Assembly: GCA_032622095.1 (NCBI GenBank)
Contig: CP136068.1
Coordinates: forward strand, 164,011,465 to 164,075,464
Direction: 5' to 3'
DNA: 64,000 nt
From: Siphonodentalium dalli
Taxonomy: Eukaryota; Mollusca; Scaphopoda; Gadilida; Siphonodentaliidae
The position numbers and the translations under genes were made by a program. Under the pieces are notes generated by a model. That model searched no databases. It was not told the DNA's origin and saw only the letters and a list, made by a program, of their open reading frames with translations. Shown here one piece after another: positions 33,677 through 45,712 of the stretch. The first letter of the stretch is position 1. Every line of letters starts with the position of its first letter.

Positions 33677-34099
33677 TCCTCACTTTACTTTCGATCGATT
33701 ATTCACTCTTACAGCACTAACTATTCAATATTACTCAAAATTAAAATTTCATTAAATTTTGTCCAATTTGGCGGCCATTTTGTGACAGACATTATATATA
33801 TATGGTTGATGACTAAGCAATGTGTGTCTATATTTCAATTTATTACAAATTTGGCATTAATTGGAGCATTTACCGCAGAATTTCAGATTGTTCCGATTCC
33901 AATAGCTAGTGTGGACGCCATCTTGGATATTGAATTTTCACATGATCATTTTTTTTTAGGATTTTGGATATGTTGTTCGCATGATGTTTTTTTCCGAGTC
34001 GAATGACACCAAAATCTGATTGTATCCAATTTTTATTCCGGTTTCAATTTCCCCACGACCATACTAATGACCACGCAAACAAACAAAATATCTAACAGT
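33677..34099. other. Intergenic, no feature seen
   Basis: A 120-codon plus-strand open frame (33644-34006) starts inside the MITE and has no recognisable domain, so it is not called. Confidence 0.45.
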
Positions 34100-35127
34100 C
34101 TTTGCGTAATTTCCTCAGTCATTAAGTTTGGAAAATCCCAATAAAACAAAAAAATATTACGCATATAACATAGTGTGCTTCTCGGGTTATTATATCAACA
34201 CTAGTGTACAAACGCACACTGACAACTACAAGCATGACAGACATCAGTTAAATCAAACGAAATAGGTCTAATTGGGTGCCATTTTGCTGAGTTGTATGTA
34301 AAAATCGTCAACAAGAACTTCCGCTCTAAATAAGATACATGTATGTCCAGATTTGGTGCAAGAAATATAGATAACGGGTTTGTAATCGGGTTACAGGGGT
34401 TGGTTACAAGTCATATGTGTTTTTTGTTTTGTTTTGTTTTTTAATTTTTGTTTTGTCACAACGTTTGCCGACCTTAGAGAATAACTCAAACTAGAACAAT
34501 TTAAATATTCCCGCTATGCTTGTGAAAAAAGGGGGATACAAAGGTACATTTGGAGGTCGTTTAAAGTGATATGAAACACTCATCTTGGGTGATCAAATAG
34601 AAATGGACAATAGTCTTGCTCAAAGTAGTTATTTTTTTTACAAATATTATATCCAAATTGACAACACACCCCGTAATTCTTATATATTCATTAAATGCAG
34701 CGACTCTCGATGCTTAGCGAAATTAGTTAGCTAGTTAGTCGCTGATATCGTGAAGTATATATTTACAATTGAGCGTATTTAGTTCAGACGATGTATTCTA
34801 TGGAGTTCTGCGGTTAATTGGCTTGAGATTGTCGGCGATGTTAGTAGAATGCTACATTCCTCAAGTTGACATAGCGCCTGCATGAGTACTAATTTATAAG
34901 TGTAACACACCCGAACAAGTGCAAACAAATCTTCTTCTTTTTTGTCACAAAGTTACATATGGAAGTCGTTACTTTCATTTTTCTAGTTGGGCTTATTCCC
35001 CGGTGAGCATTTGTACCTTTGTGACAAAAAATCACGTCGGATTTTTCAAACGACTTCCAAATATAACTTAGTAAACCTTTTTACAATGATAGGTGAAATA
35101 TTTTAATTGTTCTAGTTGGTGTTATTC
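34100..35127 (+). repeat. Dispersed repeat UR, copy 1, left part
   Basis: This is homologous to 60710-60777 plus 61590-61985 (ACGCATATAACATAGTGTGC, AAATAGGTCTAATTGGGTGC, ATGTATGTCCAGATTTGGTG). About 350 bp at 34575-34925 are absent from the second copy. It is interrupted at GGTGTTATTC by the long inverted-repeat element and resumes at 38301. Confidence 0.85.
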
Positions 35128-37063
35128 ACCCCCGTGTACATGATATCGCCAAAACCGAGGGTATCGCCAAAACCGAGAATATGGGAAAGTCATTTTCACG
35201 TATATGATATGGGGATATGTTTGTTTCTCATCGTTATACAGACATCGAGCATCGTATTGTGTATGTCCACACGAAGCAGGAGTATGTATCCACTAGTTGT
35301 CATTTAGTTTTCCCAGATCAGACCATTAATTTTGTTTTGTCGAATTTTTTCATTGGTGGTTTTTCTTTTGCTCACTCAAATTTTCGAGAACATCCATTCA
35401 CTAGTATAGATCCTGGACATCCACGCTTCCAAAACAAATGCCGGTATATAGTTGAATCTGTCAATGAAGCATAGGATTTGACAGAATTTAAAAAATCCGT
35501 GTCGTTCTCAATATCCGCGCGATATGAAGGGACCACTGTCGGTCCAGAAAGATGCGAACGGCACAGATGAAGATGCGACCAAACGCCGAGTTTCTGTGCA
35601 GTAAATATGCGTATTACTTAAGGAGTTCTGATGAGTTTTCGAGTGTTTTTATGTGCATCTGAGACTGATCAATTGGACTGCGAATGTCATCTGAAATATG
35701 AATCCATAACATATTCGAAATATTGTGTGCATATATATTATGAATGTGTTTCAATTGAAATTAATTGACCATCCATCTCATCATTCAGATTTGCGTTCTC
35801 AAGAACGTGAATGAAAGATAACGCGATACCTTGATCACACGCACGTGAATGCTGCCGTTCGCATGCATGCAGCTAATCGGTTATTCGTTTAGTATTAACA
35901 TGCTTGGAGTTTGTACAACCACACATGCCGGACGACACGCTACGGCGTATCAACGATTTGTTATAATCATGTTTATTTTACAGACTTTATGACTCGTTCC
36001 CACTCGAGTAGACCGTTACGAGACAATGAAACCGAATCATCTTATGGATTATACATACATCGTATTGCTCCAAATTATGCAATTTTTTAAGAGTCATCAG
36101 ATAAAATTGTAACGATTCTATGTTAACACACTAAGCATCCGAACATATATGTACACACACACAACAAAGTTACTGCTATTTATAATAAACACTTCACTGT
36201 GGAACATGTGTATACTGCCATGCTTGTCATGTGCACATGTAAATTGCACTATAGTTTACAACTTTTATAATTTAGCCCTAGGACCACATATTTAGTGGGC
36301 ATAATATTTACACAAGACTTCATTATGTTATCGTATAGGTTGCATATACTGTAATTGATATGTATGTTTAACCGAAATGAATCTTATCTTATCAGGGTCT
36401 CCGTCCTGGGTTTGGTTTATGGTTCTAACCAAAATTGTTATGGATGTTCAGCGTCAAGTCGCATCTGACTTTCCCTAACGCTTCGTCTATGGGCACAATT
36501 TCCAATGGCGCATCTGATTCAGACATGGTGTTTCATAATACTAAATTCGAGATGCCACAAAATATCCGCGCAACACATAAGGGATCGGATGAATTGACTG
36601 ATTAATGGATTAATTATAATTTAATTAAGCCTCCGCGCCCGGTGATTTTATGCGGACTGGCTGTTTTTGCTTTGTTCACAGACAGAGAAAATTGTTGCGA
36701 TTATAGCTCCACTCGTGCAAACATTCACGAGACCCGATGATGAGTATAACGTGTCATGCATCACAAATGTATTTGTCTTCAAGGAGAGTATTTGTTTTGT
36801 TGGGGGGGGTCTTAACATCTGTCAAACCATTCAACAGAGAAAAATGGATACCATGGCACATGGTGGCGGTCAAGCGAGCAATTTCCAATAATAATTCTTA
36901 TACAAAAGATCACAGGAAAAAAGATAAATATGTATACGGGCTCTATCCGCGAACATACTAGGCTACATCTGAAGATAACATGTTCTGTCTTTTAGTCGGC
37001 TAATTCATCCACTCGGTTATAGGGATGTGACAGTGGTGTGTTGGTGCAACATAACACTTCCCC

Positions 37064-37140
<77 letters not shown>

Positions 37141-38300
37141 GCTTCATATCTGAGGAAGATACGTTATTGATCAAAACCGCATGGTCTGGTTTGATTTTGT
37201 TTAAACATGGTTTTGTACATAGACACAATACAGAGGTCCATCGACATCCGGATAAGAAGGCACACACGTGTGCCACACATAGCACATTCTGATGATATAT
37301 GACTGATGTTTAAGGTTAACATAGAATCGTTACAATATTATCTGATGACTCTTAAAAAGCCACAATACGAGATATGTATATTCGATAAGATGATTCGGTT
37401 TCATTGTCGCGTAACGGTCTACTCGAGTGGGAACGAGTCATAAAGTCTGCAAAATAAACATGATTATAACAAATCGTTGATACGCCGTAGCGTGTCGTCC
37501 GGCATGTGTGGTCTATATACAAACTCCAAGCATGTTAATACTAAACGAATATCCGATTAGCTGCATGCATGCAAACGGCAGCATTCACGTGCGTGTGATC
37601 AAGGCATCGCGTTATCATTTATTCACGTTCTTGAGATCGCAAATCTGAATGCTGAGATGGATGTTCAATTAATTTCAATTGAAACACTTTCTTAATATAT
37701 ATGCCCATAATGTTTCGAATATGTTATGGATTCATATTCAGATGACATTCGCAGTCCAATTGATCAGTCTCAGATACACATAAAAACACTCGAAAACTCA
37801 TCACAACTCCTTAAGTAATACGCATATTTACTGCACAGAAACTCGGCGTTTGGTCGCATCTTCATCTGTGCCGTTCGCATCTTTCTGGACCGACAGTGGT
37901 CCCTTCATATCGCGCGGATATTGAGAACCACAAGGATTTATTAAATTCTGTCAAATCCTACGCTTCATTGACAGATTCAACTATATACCGGCATTTGTTT
38001 TGGAAGCGTGGAAGTCCAGGAATTATACTAGTGAATGGTTGTTCTCGAAAATTTGAGTGAGCAAAAGCAAAAACACCATTGAAAAAATTCGCCAAAAAAA
38101 AAATAATGGTCTGATCTGGGAAAACTGATTGACAACTGGTGGATAAATACTCATGCTTCGTGTGGACATACACATACGATGCTCGATGTCTGTATTACGG
38201 TGATAAACAAACATATCCCCATATCATATACTTGAAAATGACTTTCCCATATTCTCGGTTTTGGCGATACCCTCGGTTTTGGCGATACCACGTACACGGG
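35128..38300. mobile_element. 3.2-kb element with about 1-kb terminal inverted repeats
   Basis: The left arm (35128 to about 36135) and right arm (about 37315 to 38300) are inverted copies. The ends are CCCCCGTGTACATGATATCG and CGATACCACGTACACGGGGG, and the arms continue to CGTTACAATTTTATCTGA-like sequence. GGTGTTATTC directly flanks both sides (35118-35127 and 38301-38310), whereas other UR copies read GGAGTTATTC once. This is an 8-10-bp target duplication that carries a private base. The interior (36136-37314) has no recognisable transposase. Open frames in the arms (35116-35474, 37958-38342) are the same sequence seen twice and are not called. Confidence 0.9.
37063..37136. repeat. (TA)n microsatellite
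   Basis: About 70 bp of uninterrupted TA in the interior of the long inverted-repeat element. Confidence 0.97.
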
Positions 38301-39335
38301 GGTGTTATTCCCCGGTAAGCAGCATTTGTAATTTTGTGACAAAACCTCGTCGGATTTTTAATCGAATTCCAAAATTAATGTAACTTAGTAACCCTTTTTT
38401 ACAATGATAGGTAACTATTTTAATTTTTCTAGTTGGAGTTATTCCCCAGTAAGCATTTGTAACTTTGTGACAAAAACACGTTGGATTTTTTAAACGAATT
38501 CTAAATATAACTTTGTAATTCTTTTTTACAAGGATGGGTGAAATATTTTCATATATATATCGTTCATTCATTAACATAATCTGTGACACTGTAAAATAAA
38601 AAAGAGTGATGTGTCGTATTCGATTTTTGAATGTGTGCAAGACGTGTGCGAGTTGCGTTCAAAAGTCACCCTCGTCGCCCATAACAGGATATTATTGTTG
38701 CTATTGTCATTATACTGCGTATGTTTGTTTTTTAATGTGACCATGTATATAGTGTCGATAAAGTATTAATCAAATAAAAAAATGTCTCAAAAGTCTATCA
38801 AGAATAAACTCACCTCAGCGAATATTACCTCACAAAATCTGAGAAATCAAGATATGTGCTGTATATCGTCACGTTAAAACCTGGACTCGATACATGTCGG
38901 TGTGTTAACTGCACCTTTATATAATGTTCATGTACGCCCCACACACATACAGGGTTGCTAAGTTCATATCGCTTTGAGAGATTGTTGCATAACTGAAATC
39001 GTACCATTTTTACAATCCACTGACTTCAGTTGAAAGGAAATAGCATACAGGTTTAAAGCAGACAATTGCCGATTTGATAATTGAAGCAGACACATAGATT
39101 ACCGGGTATACAGTAAACTGGTTATTATTACACAGGGATTACCGGTATATAGTAATCTGGTCATTTAACAGGATGATCTGCGAAATTGGAAAAATAAAGT
39201 CCGTAAGCCAGCACGGTAATATAACAAGCCGCGGGCAACATATATAACACGCACGGTTACATAACTATTCATGACGACCTTTTAGAAGTTCTTGTTTAAA
39301 AGTTATATTCAGTTCTGATCCCTTCTGACAGGGAA
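38301..39335 (+). repeat. Dispersed repeat UR, copy 1, right part
   Basis: It resumes at GTGTTATTCCCCGGTAAGCA and continues through two tandem subunits of about 115 bp to CAGTTCTGATCCCTTCTGAC. It is homologous to 6500-7435 and 61925-62690. No gene is called. Confidence 0.85.
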
Positions 39336-39389
39336 CTTTATACATACTAAATAACAGAGTGGCAGGACTTAACAGAGGTAGATAATTGC

Positions 39390-39520
39390 CAAATGTTGGG
39401 TTCAGTGTTGCCACTTCTTGGGGACAATTTTACAACTTTAGGGGGCAATGTTGCCAGTTCTTGCGGGCAATGTTGCCGCTCGTTGGGGGATGTTGCCACT
39501 CTTTGGTGGCAATTTTACCA
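39390..39520. repeat. Degenerate 24-27-bp minisatellite
   Basis: About five diverged copies of GGGGGCAATGTTGCCACTTC. Confidence 0.8.
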
Positions 39521-39631
39521 CGTATGGATCAAATTAGGCCACTCACAGAGGGCAACCATATCCCCTTCTAGGTAAACAGTATATAGGTATGGGTTCATGA
39601 TTGAAGCTTCCTTAAATTATGCGAAAACCTT

Positions 39632-39702
39632 GTGCCAATGCATTATCTATTATATGCGAATCTCCCTATGTGAGCCTCACATATATCAGAGAATACATTG
39701 GC
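39632..39702. repeat. Degenerate hairpin module
   Basis: TGCCAATGCATTATCTATTA followed by TATGCGA pairs with TCACATATATCAGAGAATAC followed by ATTGGC. This is a solitary decayed version of the long hairpin. Confidence 0.8.
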
Positions 39703-40734
39703 TAACAATATTTACCTTGACCATTTTCACTCACTTCCAACCATTAAAGTTAAACTCATGTTGAAAGTGTTCTCGTAATTTGACATTCCAATGAATAATT
39801 GATGGGGAATGTGCTGCTTTTAGCAATATAATTTCCTGCTTTTTGGTCAGAATTTTGGATTCAAATGCATTTGATCGAATTGGAATTTTTCTTTCCATCA
39901 ACAGCGTCGAGACTCAAACATTAACTAGAGGCATTTCATAACAGGACTAAACACCTTATAAAATAAGTCTAGTCACCAGAAAAATGTGTAAAAAGCACCT
40001 TGAACATGAACAATATGCATATTATGAAATTATGGATGGACTCTAGCCTGCTTGGTTATTTTAATAAAACTCTTACGGCCATTTTGGGATAAAAACCACT
40101 ATTAATCGGCTAACCTAGAGGTTACAACGAGTGGTTAACCTGGTGTGAAAATCCGGTGACAGTTTCAGCCCTAATCCTACAGCTATTACCTATAATTTGG
40201 CCCTTCCAGTGTTTGGGCACCCATGCCTGTAACAGATATCAAAACAGCCCTGGATCCTGCCCTGACTCGGCTGAGTATAAATTAACTACCTTTCTATAGC
40301 AGGAAACTTATCATAAATATTGGAAATGCGACAATGTTAGGGTTCACGCAGTTAATGGTTAGCGGCCTGGTTCATGCAACTATTTTGTGATCATATTCAA
40401 AGATATTCCAGGAGTCACATGGTTTGCACACTAGACATTCCAGGCTAGTGCCTAATATTGATACAATCATGTAATGTTCTCTTTTTCCTGATGGAATTCG
40501 CCATGCTCCATCCTTATTTGGCCCTGTACATTCATTTTTTTTTACTTATATTGACCCAACATTATCTAGTAAGGCAAAGAAGGCAGCATTGCTTTCCGTT
40601 CGGAACCCTCCGTGACCATAATCACATTTGGGCATGTGTGAATAATTTATATTCACTTCTGAAACCAATGTATTGCTGAAAACATGATTGATAGTGTCAA
40701 TGACACTGTGGCTCAAGTTGGATGGGGGATAATG
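39703..40734. other. Intergenic, no gene seen
   Basis: Positions 40560-40690 and 41500-41600 share ordered blocks (GGGCATGTGTGAAT or GGGCATGTTTGAAT, TGTATTGCTGAAAACATGA or TGTGTTGCTGAGAACATGA), suggesting an old duplication. Confidence 0.5.
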
Positions 40735-41330
40735 TATTGTGTTACAATCAGTGGAGCGATTAGGAATGCGGAAAGTTGAAATGTCTAAGTAATACTAGAT
40801 GTCAACATGAAGAGATACATGTATACATTATATAAAGTAAAATCCAAGATGGCTGCTGGTGGCCCTGTTTTCTAATGAAATTCAAAAAACAGAATTCAGA
40901 AAAAAAATGATAAGCTCCCATATAGAAGTCACCCTGGGCCCACAGATCCCAAACAGATGAGGGATATCGATGTGGCCTGTGGCCTGTAGGGTGCGCCAAA
41001 TATTTAGTGATGCATAGAGTAAGATCAAAGATGGCTACCGGCGGCCATGTTTTTCATCGAAAACATTGTTTTAAAAATAGTAAGCGCCCATCTAGGAGTT
41101 ACCCCGATGATCCATATCAAATTTGGTGACAATATGGTGAGGGGTGTGGCCTATAGGGTGTGCTAATGGATTGAAAACTGAAATCCAAGATGGCCGCTGG
41201 CGGCCATGTTTTTTAACGAAATTCGGGGGGAAATGGTAAGCTATAGGTCACCACCACGAGATCTCTTTGGCGTTTGGTGGCGATCGGACGAGGGGCGTTG
41301 TCTGTAGGGTGTGCTAGCGCAAATTGTTGA
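40735..41330. repeat. Three diverged units of about 150-180 bp with CAAGATGGC cores
   Basis: Units begin near 40838 (ATCCAAGATGGCTGCTGGTG), 41023 (ATCAAAGATGGCTACCGGCG) and 41184 (ATCCAAGATGGCCGCTGGCG). Each ends in a GGCCTGTAGGGTGYGC-like sequence. The leader (AATGCGGAAAGTTGAAATG, 40767) and first unit recur at 63792-64000. The cores match the known YY1 binding consensus; whether that matters here is unknown. Confidence 0.8.
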
Positions 41331-42774
41331 CGTACGTACGTACATACGACGGACGACCAACCCACGGCAGTACATGTGGCTCAAACTTTACAAAATCACA
41401 ATATTTGCCAGTTAATTTTGGGAAAATGACTGATAGTGATATTTATGAAGGAACTAGCTATTGAAGCATGATCAGAGGCTATACAGCCTCACATTTTTCT
41501 TTCAGACTCGCCTTATCAGTTCAATACATTTTGGGCATGTTTGAATGCTTTATATAGATTTTCAAACCGATTGTGTTGCTGAGAACATGAAACAGCTAAA
41601 TTTCCACCTCTAAAGTAATGAAATTGACCTATAACCAGTTATTAAAGCACAGAATATTTTACCCATGTAATATGGTCATAATACAATGGGAAGAAACCAA
41701 GATTAACAATCTCCATTGCAATTTTATCAACACTATGAAGATGCCCCAAAAAGTCCCAAATTTTCAGCCATATTTATTTTAAGAAAAATCTCGTACATGC
41801 AATGTTGGATCGTAAATGATTGTTGTTTCCATTGTATTTTATTTGTGTATACTAAGCTATACTTGTAACTACAGAAAGTTCCAATATTCGGAACAAACCT
41901 TGGAACTAAAGCAGTCATATCATTAAACAGACATACCAATTAACTGGCGACTGTGCTCGGTAAATTGCCATTTATTGCTATAAAATTTATTTTTGAGAAT
42001 TATATTCTTGAATTACAACACTTGACCTAGTTTTAAAAAATCAATATAAAATTCAAATATAAATTCACCAACTTTCTAATGGGAAAAAAAACCCGCCAGG
42101 TAAATATGTATTGTTTTCAATACCGCACAAAGTCACATCCAGAAATATTTGCAACTCCGTAACTTTTGCTGTGGAGAATTGCATGGAAATGACCATTCAA
42201 AATTGGTGATGTGACCTCCTCCTTAACACTTGTGCACACGAGAGCAGCTAACTCTTATTACGGAAGTACGGTCGAATAAGAAGTCACCTGTGCTTGTAAA
42301 AAATGTGTTCCTTTTTTGGGGAACCTTAACAAAGTCACGGACTAATTTGAGAACTTCGTCTAGAGTCATGTTTTGTAAACATAAACACACACAGCGGACA
42401 TTTGTTCAAACGCACCTCTGACGTTTATATTGTATCTTGCTTACATAAACTGGACGATTTTGAGGTCCCGATGCACTGAACTGTTGTATCCAAATTCATT
42501 CTAGCTCTACGGTCTGAGGTGACAGCAATTCGGATTTGACATGTCGGAGTGTCATGAAATATTGTCAATTCTACAATTTTCAAGAAATTGATCTATATAC
42601 TTCAAAATAATTGCTTCGTTGGGAAGCTAGATCACTTGATTATTTCAAGCATTGTTTTGTTTTCCGAAAATATAATTCAAATTGGACTACTATATATATA
42701 TGAGGTATGTATTTACTCCAGTGACTATCATTATCACATGTATATGCGGTATGTATTTACTCCATTGAATGAAG
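41331..42774. other. Intergenic, no gene seen
   Basis: Positions 41902-42000 (GGAACTAAAGCAGTCATATC, ATTTATTTTTGAGA) resemble 60600-60705. No convincing exon was recognised. Confidence 0.5.
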
Positions 42775-43128
42775 GCCGCAAAGTTTATTGTGTACATATA
42801 CTCTTACTATGTCATGGCTCAGCAAAGTTTATAGTGTACATATACTCTTACTATGTCATGGCTCAGCAAAGTTTATAGTGTACATATACTCTCACTATGT
42901 CATGGCTCAGCAAAGTTTATAGTGTACATATACTCTTACTATGTCATGGCTCAGCAAAGTTTATAGTGTCCATATACTCTTACTATGTCATGGCTCAGCA
43001 AAGTTTATTGTGTACATATACTCTTACTATGTCATGGCTCAGCAAAGTTTATAGTGTGCATATACTCTTACTATGTCATGGCTCAGCAAGGTTTATAGTG
43101 TACATATACGCTTACTATGGCATGGGTC
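42775..43128. repeat. 44-bp minisatellite, eight copies
   Basis: The unit reads AAAGTTTATAGTGTACATAT then ACTCTTACTATGTCATGGCT then CAGC. Open frames crossing it are artefacts. Confidence 0.96.
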
Positions 43129-43640
43129 AGCCACTTTCAACTGATGCTAATATATTGGTTTAAAATATAATAATTGTTTGACTTTATATAAAATGTTCTG
43201 GCTTTACTTCTTTTGTCTTCACATTTCAAAATTTTAAAGTTTTACATTTTATCCTCAAATTACCAAATTTATGATTCTTTGGTTTATTAAATCCTCATTT
43301 AATCGCTCGTTCCAAATTTATTCTCACAGTTCTGATAATCCGCACCGGGACATTACTTTCCAGCTCCCACGTTGCTATGCCAAGAACACGAGGAACCAAG
43401 TAACTGCAAGTGATTGGGATCGAGGCCATATTGTATACAGCCCATTCTTGTATATGCTTTGCTGACACCTCTTGTATTTGACATCCATTACATATTTGCA
43501 GCACCAACATAATATGGGTAAACGTGTGTTCTAATCCGTTTTTTTTTTCCACTAAAACCTGTTTTGACCAACAAAAAGACCTTCTTGGTCAACCTGCTAG
43601 TGCATTACTCTGACTTGGTCTCTGACAGTCGCCTTACTAA
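43129..43640. other. Intergenic, no gene seen
   Basis: Opposing open frames at 43271-43465 (plus) and 43295-43552 (minus) overlap and have no recognisable domain. Positions 43545-43635 resemble 43805-43890. Confidence 0.45.
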
Positions 43641-43735
43641 ACAAGGTCAAACAAGGTCAAACAAGGTCAAACAAGGTCAAACAAGGTCAAACAAGGTCAA
43701 ACAAGGTCAAACAAGGTCAAACAAGGTCAAACAAG
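43641..43735. repeat. 10-bp repeat AAGGTCAAAC, about nine copies
   Basis: Perfect tandem copies of ACAAGGTCAA. Each contains AAGGTCA, the half-site recognised by many nuclear receptors. Confidence 0.96.
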
Positions 43736-43882
43736 CCACCCATCCAAACATATATACTGCATGAATATAATCTGTATATTACATCTATGTTTTTTTCCGT
43801 TTTAATATTTGTTTTTACTTTTTGTTTTGATTAACAAAAAGTATTTTGTATTTTGGTCAGCCTGCCAGTGCAGTACTCTGAC

Positions 43883-43947
43883 CTCTGCATTACTCTGCAT
43901 TACTCTGCATTACTCTGCATTACTCTGCATTACTCTGCATTACTCTG
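43883..43947. repeat. 10-bp repeat TACTCTGCAT, about six copies
   Basis: Perfect tandem copies following CAGTGCAGTACTCTGACC, a sequence paralogous to the one (AGTGCATTACTCTGACTTGG) that precedes the AAGGTCAAAC array. Confidence 0.96.
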
Positions 43948-44495
43948 GTTTCTGTAACATGTCTTTCTAACAATATGTTGGGTAAGTATATTTTACTCCA
44001 GTGAACGTTATTTATATTTTACATTATCCAACTGACACATCTCTGGACGCTGGCAAAATTGCACTGCAAACTGCATAAATGTCATGCCCGATGGTCGTTT
44101 GGTCAGTTGACATTTTTGCCGGGTGTGGACAAGCTCGTGCCCCGTCGCGGTGGATGAAAACAGTCAACGATGTTTTATAAAACGGCGTGTACCTCTTTGT
44201 CTGTGACCACAACACGAGACCACTAAGAATAATTGCAAGGGTCCGGTGTCCATGTTGTCCTTGGTACGAATTGTGTATCGGGGAGGGGCATTGGTTGAAA
44301 AGTTTGTTATTAGCGATTTGCATACCTTCTTAATTATACATGTATACGCTTCTCCGTTATACGCGAGGAATATCATGACGTGGTACAAAGAGACCCGAAA
44401 GTGCGCGGTACTTCTCAGGTCAGAAATGTGGAAGTTATGGGAAGGGGGCTGGAAAAATGGACACAAACTTCACCAAACGTACATGTGTATAATAG

Positions 44496-44783
44496 TTATG
44501 GAGACACGGATTCATTTTGAGCATTCGTTGCTTCGAACATGATTGATTCAATGAGCTTGAACAATTTCTCATTAGTTGTCGAAATTGCCACGTATCGATC
44601 GGAATGGCACATTTGAGAGGTCCCATGTTCGTCCATGTCGGGATTAGAACCTGTGCCAACCTCGTCTAGCCCAGACTGCAGTGATCGCATCCACTGTATT
44701 GATGTAACATAGTTGTTTTTAAGTGACATTGCTTGTGTCATGGTGGGGTCTTGGCAGTAGTGGTTATGGTTAGTATTTGGCAT
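44496..44783 (-). CDS. Possible exon or small open frame, 95 codons, unrecognised
   Basis: The frame begins MPNTNHNHYCQDPTMTQAM and ends in a stop after ATNAQNESVSP. Its composition is balanced and not repeat-derived, which is unusual for open frames in this window. It has no signal peptide, transmembrane segment or known motif. The Met is preceded by an in-frame stop 18 bases upstream and lacks a strong start context. Further minus-strand open frames at 44024-44466 overlap each other and could be exons of the same gene or chance. Confidence 0.2.
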   Translation of the reverse strand: MPNTNHNHYCQDPTMTQAMSLKNNYVTSIQWMRSLQSGLDEVGTGSNPDMDEHGTSQMCHSDRYVAISTTNEKLFKLIESIMFEATNAQNESVSP

Positions 44784-45674
44784 TGATAAAGCATATATCT
44801 ACATGTATACAACTATTCAGTTAATTATTATGTATATATGCATAGGCTATTATTATATAACTTTGGTACTGACATAAAACATTTAAAAGTTCCAACACGC
44901 ACGGACAACGTCCGATAGCCCAGTTAGTTACATATAAACATTCTCAATTATTCTCATAAACCTATTTCAATCAAGGTAATACTTTACCACCAGGGACGTG
45001 TGTCAGGAATGGACCCCCAAAATACAACAGTTTGACGTTGCATGCCTGACACAGCATTAGCTGGAAATTAATTTCCGATCAAACTATTTTCAATATTATG
45101 CTGATAATTTGATATACCAAACAATATTAAGTGTGATATTTGTTATTTTTAGACCGAAAGACCGAAGTATTTGACTGAAATGTAGCAATCAGTTGAGAAT
45201 GGTCAACCATATATGGGTGTTACGATGGGAATTTCCAATATTTGGAAATTCTGTTGATACAGATTCAGACTAAATAATGTATGTTTGTTACACGGGGGAC
45301 TTTGCATGCAGGCAGTTGTATTATTTTTTAGTTAATTGCCAATCATGGATGTTATGTTAGGAATTTCCAGCGACAGTTTGAAAGCTTACGGTACCAGTTG
45401 AAAAATCCAATCCAAGGCGAATGGGTACCAAATTACCAATAGGATTTTTTTCGGAAAGTCGTCGGATTTCTTCGTTGAGCCAACTGTGGACCCGCCATCT
45501 TCGCGATATAGTTCTTTAGTTCTAGTGGGACTTTCCAAACGTAAAGTATGAACTTACACACATTTTGCCAGAAAGTACATAAATCGGTTTCACTCGAGCT
45601 ATTACAGAATGTACATATATTTCAATATACGGATTCTCTCTAATCTAATTGTGAACGTTATATTTACTCGTCTC
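44784..45674. other. Intergenic, upstream region of the two-exon gene
   Basis: No repeat or gene recognised. The last part may contain the promoter of the gene starting at 45713. Confidence 0.45.
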
Positions 45675-45683
45675 TATTTATAA
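45675..45683 (+). promoter_or_regulatory. Possible TATA box
   Basis: TATTTATAA lies 30 bp before the ATG at 45713, which would imply a very short leader. It is AT-rich sequence in an AT-rich region, so support is weak. Confidence 0.3.
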
Positions 45684-45712
45684 TCCTATACACAATTCAT
45701 TTCGTATAGGAG

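Noticed and set aside
35116-38342. Open frames of 71-85 codons in the arms of the 3.2-kb element as a transposase
   Set aside because: They are the same arm sequence seen twice in inverted orientation, short, and without catalytic motifs.
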